Of a DNA stretch of 19,296 nt, positions 16,982 through 19,296 are shown piece by piece (the stretch's first letter is position 1; each line of letters opens with the position of its first letter). The notes under the pieces are model-generated. The model was not told where the DNA came from. It searched no databases and was given only the letters and a program-made list of their open reading frames with translations. A program made the position numbers and the translations under genes. The DNA comes from Bartonella birtlesii IBS 325 (GTDB lineage: Bacteria > Pseudomonadota > Alphaproteobacteria > Rhizobiales > Rhizobiaceae): the NCBI RefSeq assembly GCF_000273375.1, contig NZ_CM001557.1, forward strand, positions 1,510,261 through 1,529,556, written 5' to 3'.

Positions 16982-17640
16982 AAACGCTGCTCCTTAAACC
17001 GTTTGGCCACAATCACAATCCCTGTACATGCTGCTAGAACCATAAGCCCTGCTAATGCCCATTGGATCGGTCCATTACCTACCAATAATCCTCCAAAACC
17101 AGAACAAGACCCTATAATCGGAGCTAGTGCTTCTATCTTTAAAAGACCTGTCGATTCTTTCGTTTCTACCCTTTGATAATTCGAAGAAACATAAGACCCT
17201 TTTGCCCATAAACCCGCTTCCGCAGCTCTACGATTCGAAAGCCCTTGAAGAGGTTTTCCACCTACCTTATTCCATTTCTGTAATTCAACAGGAACTGCTT
17301 CATAATCGCCTTGATTAAGCTTCTTCAACAAGGTTGACTTGCAAAAGGCTCTCGTACCTACATTATAACAAAACGACACCAATGCCGCGAATTGGCAATC
17401 CGTTAACGAAACCGTCACCGATTCCTCGACTGCTTTCTCAAATCGTTTTAAGTCCTCACAAAGGATTTCTTCCGCTTGCTTTTGCGTAATACGCATGCCT
17501 TTTTTGACAACCGGTTGACCAGCATTGCTGGTGTGTCCATAACCTATCGTCCAGATACACGCCGTATCTCTATAAGCCTCCAAACGCAATCCTTCCCACT
17601 GTTTGATAAGCTCCAAACCTTCTTGCGATATCTTTCTCAT
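16978..17640 (-). CDS. GH24 phage endolysin with C-terminal membrane segments
   Basis: The product is a T4/P22-type lysozyme that cuts the N-acetylmuramic acid to N-acetylglucosamine bond in peptidoglycan. The catalytic triad has canonical spacing: Glu16 (QWEGLRLEAY), Asp25 and Thr31 (TIGYGHT). The lysozyme domain fills residues 1 to about 148. A linker follows, then a hydrophobic tail with a Gly-rich segment (about 172-190) and a clear membrane helix (about 193-212, QWALAGLMVLAACTGIVIVA), ending in basic residues. There is no N-terminal signal or SAR anchor. I chose the ATG at 17640 (220 residues) because GGAG lies six bases upstream; an in-frame ATG at 17652 touches the terminator T-tract. 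It overlaps the inner spanin gene by four bases. Confidence 0.9.
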   Translation of the reverse strand: MRKISQEGLELIKQWEGLRLEAYRDTACIWTIGYGHTSNAGQPVVKKGMRITQKQAEEILCEDLKRFEKAVEESVTVSLTDCQFAALVSFCYNVGTRAFCKSTLLKKLNQGDYEAVPVELQKWNKVGGKPLQGLSNRRAAEAGLWAKGSYVSSNYQRVETKESTGLLKIEALAPIIGSCSGFGGLLVGNGPIQWALAGLMVLAACTGIVIVAKRFKEQRL

Positions 17641-17651
17641 CTGACGCTCCA

Positions 17652-17680
17652 TAAAAAAAGCCCCACAAAAGTGAGGCTGG
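17652..17680 (-). terminator. Rho-independent terminator before the lysis genes
   Basis: On the minus strand AGCCTCAC-TTTT-GTGGGGCT (17659-17678) forms an eight-base-pair stem with one G-T wobble and is followed by seven T residues (17653-17659). It lies between the 111-residue gene and the endolysin, 12 bases before the chosen endolysin ATG. It should stop or attenuate read-through from the tail genes into the lysis genes. Confidence 0.8.
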
Positions 17681-17706
17681 ATAAAAATGTGTTCTTATGA
17701 TCTCTA

Positions 17707-18042
17707 TTAGCTATGCTCTTTGATCAGCTGCTCAACTTCCTCAACACGAAAGCCAAGCTTAAATATCGGCGCATTTTCACTTTCCTGTAATTCATACTGA
17801 CAACGCTTTTCTACAAAATCACCATTTGAATCAAACGGCATGGCTGTTGTTAGACAAACCTTATGCGTGTCATCTTCAATCCCATCTTCTCTCTCGCTAA
17901 GCTCTTTGAGAAAAAACCAATAAAAACGCGTTGATAAAAGCATCTCTAGCCTTCTTACCGTTTCAGCCTTATCAAAGGAAAGCATGTTGAGATAATCTTC
18001 CTTCGTATTTAAATGCTCTGGATAATCTATCATCTTGCTCAT
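17707..18042 (-). CDS. Unrecognised prophage protein behind the tail fibre gene
   Basis: I do not recognise a family for this 111-residue, acidic and apparently soluble product (MSKMIDYPEHLNTKEDYLNM at the start, RVEEVEQLIKEHS at the end). It has no signal peptide, membrane segment or Cys motif of note. The first half looks helical (FDKAETVRRLEMLLSTRFYW) and the second more beta-like. Its ATG at 18042 follows the tail protein stop by two bases, so the two are probably translated together; that position is where phages often encode a tail-fibre assembly chaperone. A TTG start five codons upstream would overlap the tail gene and is less likely. It ends 29 bases before the terminator, closing the tail transcription unit. 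Confidence 0.6.
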   Translation of the reverse strand: MSKMIDYPEHLNTKEDYLNMLSFDKAETVRRLEMLLSTRFYWFFLKELSEREDGIEDDTHKVCLTTAMPFDSNGDFVEKRCQYELQESENAPIFKLGFRVEEVEQLIKEHS

Positions 18043-18044
18043 CA

Positions 18045-19296
18045 CTAAATAAAACAACGTGGACGGCTACAACCACGTGCACCTAGTTGCTCACTGAAAC
18101 TATTCATATTCCTTGATAATCGTGTAAAACATCCACTAGATCCATCATTAGACCAACTCCCACCTGCGACCAATACACTCATCTGTGTTTGAATTTGATC
18201 CCTTCCCGCTATTCTTGTCGCTGTATGCATAGGAAAACCGCCGGATAAATATTGAAACAGATAACCACAACCCTCTTCACAGCCTATATGAGAAATCATA
18301 CGGCGATTTGACGTATCAACATGACCTCCTGCAGTCTTAGGCGATGGCGCCTGCTTTCCTTTGATAGCTGTCTTATCATTGCTTCCATACATGGCTGAGC
18401 AAAATTCCTCATCGCTTAGTAAAGACTTCTTTACACGCATCATATCTGTAACGTGATCTGTATAGGGACGGTTCGTTGTGACAGGAACATTATATGCAGA
18501 GCGCGTATTTTCGCCCGTACCTGACTGAAGATAAATATCAACCCAAATATCTTTGCAGGGGACATAAACCATACCTTCTGGTGAACTATATGGACGATGA
18601 TTTAAACACCATACAGAATTGGGTAAAATATCCCCTGCTTGATAACCCGATAAAGGATGATCTGCTATCGTTCCAACATCCGCACACAGCGTATGAAATC
18701 CTCCTATCTTACGAGAATTCGTCGCTGTATAACCTGTAGGATAAGTCGCGTTTAACGACACAACAAATTGCGCAATATTCTCATTCGAAGTCACTAAATA
18801 AATGTAATAATCATTGCCCCCTGAAAGAGTTTGACTCATTGGGATAGGTGTATCGTTCATGTAACTAACGACATACGGATCATCCCTTTTATTCAAAGAA
18901 ATATGTGTTCCTTTTTTCAAAGTAAGTTGTTTCTTTCCTGTCGCTACAAGAAATGGCGTGGAAGCCGAGAGCACACTCAAATTTAAACCTTTAAGGAAAT
19001 TACTCGGACCAGAAGTACCACTGCTGCGTTGTGCTGTTAAAGCAGCTTGTTTTGCTTCTTCTGCTAAACTCTTTGCATTTTCCGCTTTACTTTTAGATTC
19101 TATCGCTAGTGTTTTGGCCTGTGAAGCTGTTGTAAGAGCAACCGTTGCTGTACTCTTCGCAGAATTCGAAGTCGTTGTTGCTGTTGTTAGGGACTTCTTA
19201 ATTCCATCTAACTCTTGCTTTGTTGTATCTAAAGCTTGTTTTGATTGATCCGCTGCACTCTTTGCTCGCTCGGCAATCCCCTTGGCTTCTGTTGAT
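18045..19296 (-). CDS. Phage tail fibre/receptor-binding protein, partial
   Basis: The frame is open to the right edge, so only the last 416 residues are visible. Residues 1 to about 90 are an Ala/Ser/Lys/Thr-rich heptad region (AKSAADQSKQALDTTKQELD), typical of a trimeric coiled-coil stalk. A beta-rich middle follows (from STPFLVATGKKQLTLKKGTH), then GGFHTLCADVG and GMVYVPCKDIWVDIYLQSGT. The C-terminus (RISHIGCEEGCGYL onwards, with VLVAGGSWSNDGSSGCF and LGARGCSRPRCFI) matches the C-type-lectin/FGE-like fold that ends many phage receptor-binding proteins, including diversity-generating retroelement targets such as Mtd. It probably recognises the host surface. The TTG at 18980 is not the start, because the frame continues upstream without a stop. 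The next gene begins two bases after the stop. Confidence 0.8.
   Translation of the reverse strand, partial: STEAKGIAERAKSAADQSKQALDTTKQELDGIKKSLTTATTTSNSAKSTATVALTTASQAKTLAIESKSKAENAKSLAEEAKQAALTAQRSSGTSGPSNFLKGLNLSVLSASTPFLVATGKKQLTLKKGTHISLNKRDDPYVVSYMNDTPIPMSQTLSGGNDYYIYLVTSNENIAQFVVSLNATYPTGYTATNSRKIGGFHTLCADVGTIADHPLSGYQAGDILPNSVWCLNHRPYSSPEGMVYVPCKDIWVDIYLQSGTGENTRSAYNVPVTTNRPYTDHVTDMMRVKKSLLSDEEFCSAMYGSNDKTAIKGKQAPSPKTAGGHVDTSNRRMISHIGCEEGCGYLFQYLSGGFPMHTATRIAGRDQIQTQMSVLVAGGSWSNDGSSGCFTRLSRNMNSFSEQLGARGCSRPRCFI

Larger units (their letters stand above)
15163..19296 (-). mobile_element. Prophage, tRNA-Asn-proximal end
   Basis: Tail fibre, endolysin, spanin pair, holin-like protein, adenine methyltransferase and HTH protein are consecutive on one strand, tightly packed, beginning 100 bases from tRNA-Asn and running off the right edge. 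This gene content is phage-derived. Neither an integrase nor an att repeat pair is visible, so the left boundary (near 15040-15160) is inferred, and whether the element is active or a gene-transfer-agent-like remnant cannot be told. Confidence 0.75.

Noticed and set aside
17707..18042. Avd accessory gene of a diversity-generating retroelement
   Set aside because: The position behind a lectin-ended tail gene is tempting, but the sequence is acidic and not the basic helical-bundle type. No template repeat or reverse transcriptase follows it.
16407..18042. Template repeat copy of the tail 3' end
   Set aside because: I looked for a second copy of the GGxWSN-coding region downstream of the tail gene and saw none in the window.
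1..19296. CRISPR arrays, rRNA genes and insertion sequences
   Set aside because: No regularly spaced repeats, rRNA-like sequence or transposase with terminal repeats were seen.

Overview
The window reads as chromosomal DNA of an alphaproteobacterium, most likely a Bartonella (Hyphomicrobiales). The genus is inferred from overall AT-richness, the str operon order rpsL-rpsG-fusA-tuf, a PopZ (DUF2497) gene between valS and tolC, the tolC-pcm neighbourhood, and a prophage of the kind common in that genus. No database search was run.

Layout. (1) 1-3250, minus strand: the str operon, rpsL, rpsG, fusA and the first 22 codons of tuf, with a promoter and two dyads upstream of rpsL. (2) 3587-4387, plus strand: an exonuclease III-type AP endonuclease (xthA). 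(3) 4518-7792, plus strand: a glutamate/aspartate ABC importer, gltI-gltJ-gltK-gltL. gltI is broken by a -1 shift in a run of seven A residues; the permease and ATPase genes are intact. (4) 7793-8792: 1 kb of AT-rich DNA without a convincing gene, holding inverted repeats and one promoter/ribosome-site arrangement on the minus strand. (5) 8793-14503, minus strand: valS, popZ, tolC and a divergent pcm-family methyltransferase. (6) 14729-15062: tRNA-Cys(GCA) on minus and tRNA-Asn(GTT) on plus. (7) 15163-19296, minus strand: one end of a prophage, running off the right edge.

The prophage part is transcribed right to left. It starts with a long tail-fibre/receptor-binding protein (coiled-coil stalk, beta-rich middle, C-terminal C-type-lectin-like domain of the kind found in diversity-generating retroelement targets). 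Then come a small unrecognised protein, a rho-independent terminator, and a compact overlapping lysis block: GH24 endolysin with hydrophobic tail, an inner-membrane spanin-like protein, a lipoprotein spanin and a one-TM holin-like protein. An orphan D12-class adenine methyltransferase and a small helix-turn-helix protein lie closest to tRNA-Asn, a plausible integration target. No integrase, reverse transcriptase or capsid gene is in the window.

The most noteworthy points are the lectin-like variable-type domain on the tail protein, the terminator exactly abutting the endolysin start, the membrane-tailed endolysin within a nested lysis cassette, and the A7 frameshift in gltI, which could be decay or a slippage-dependent gene.
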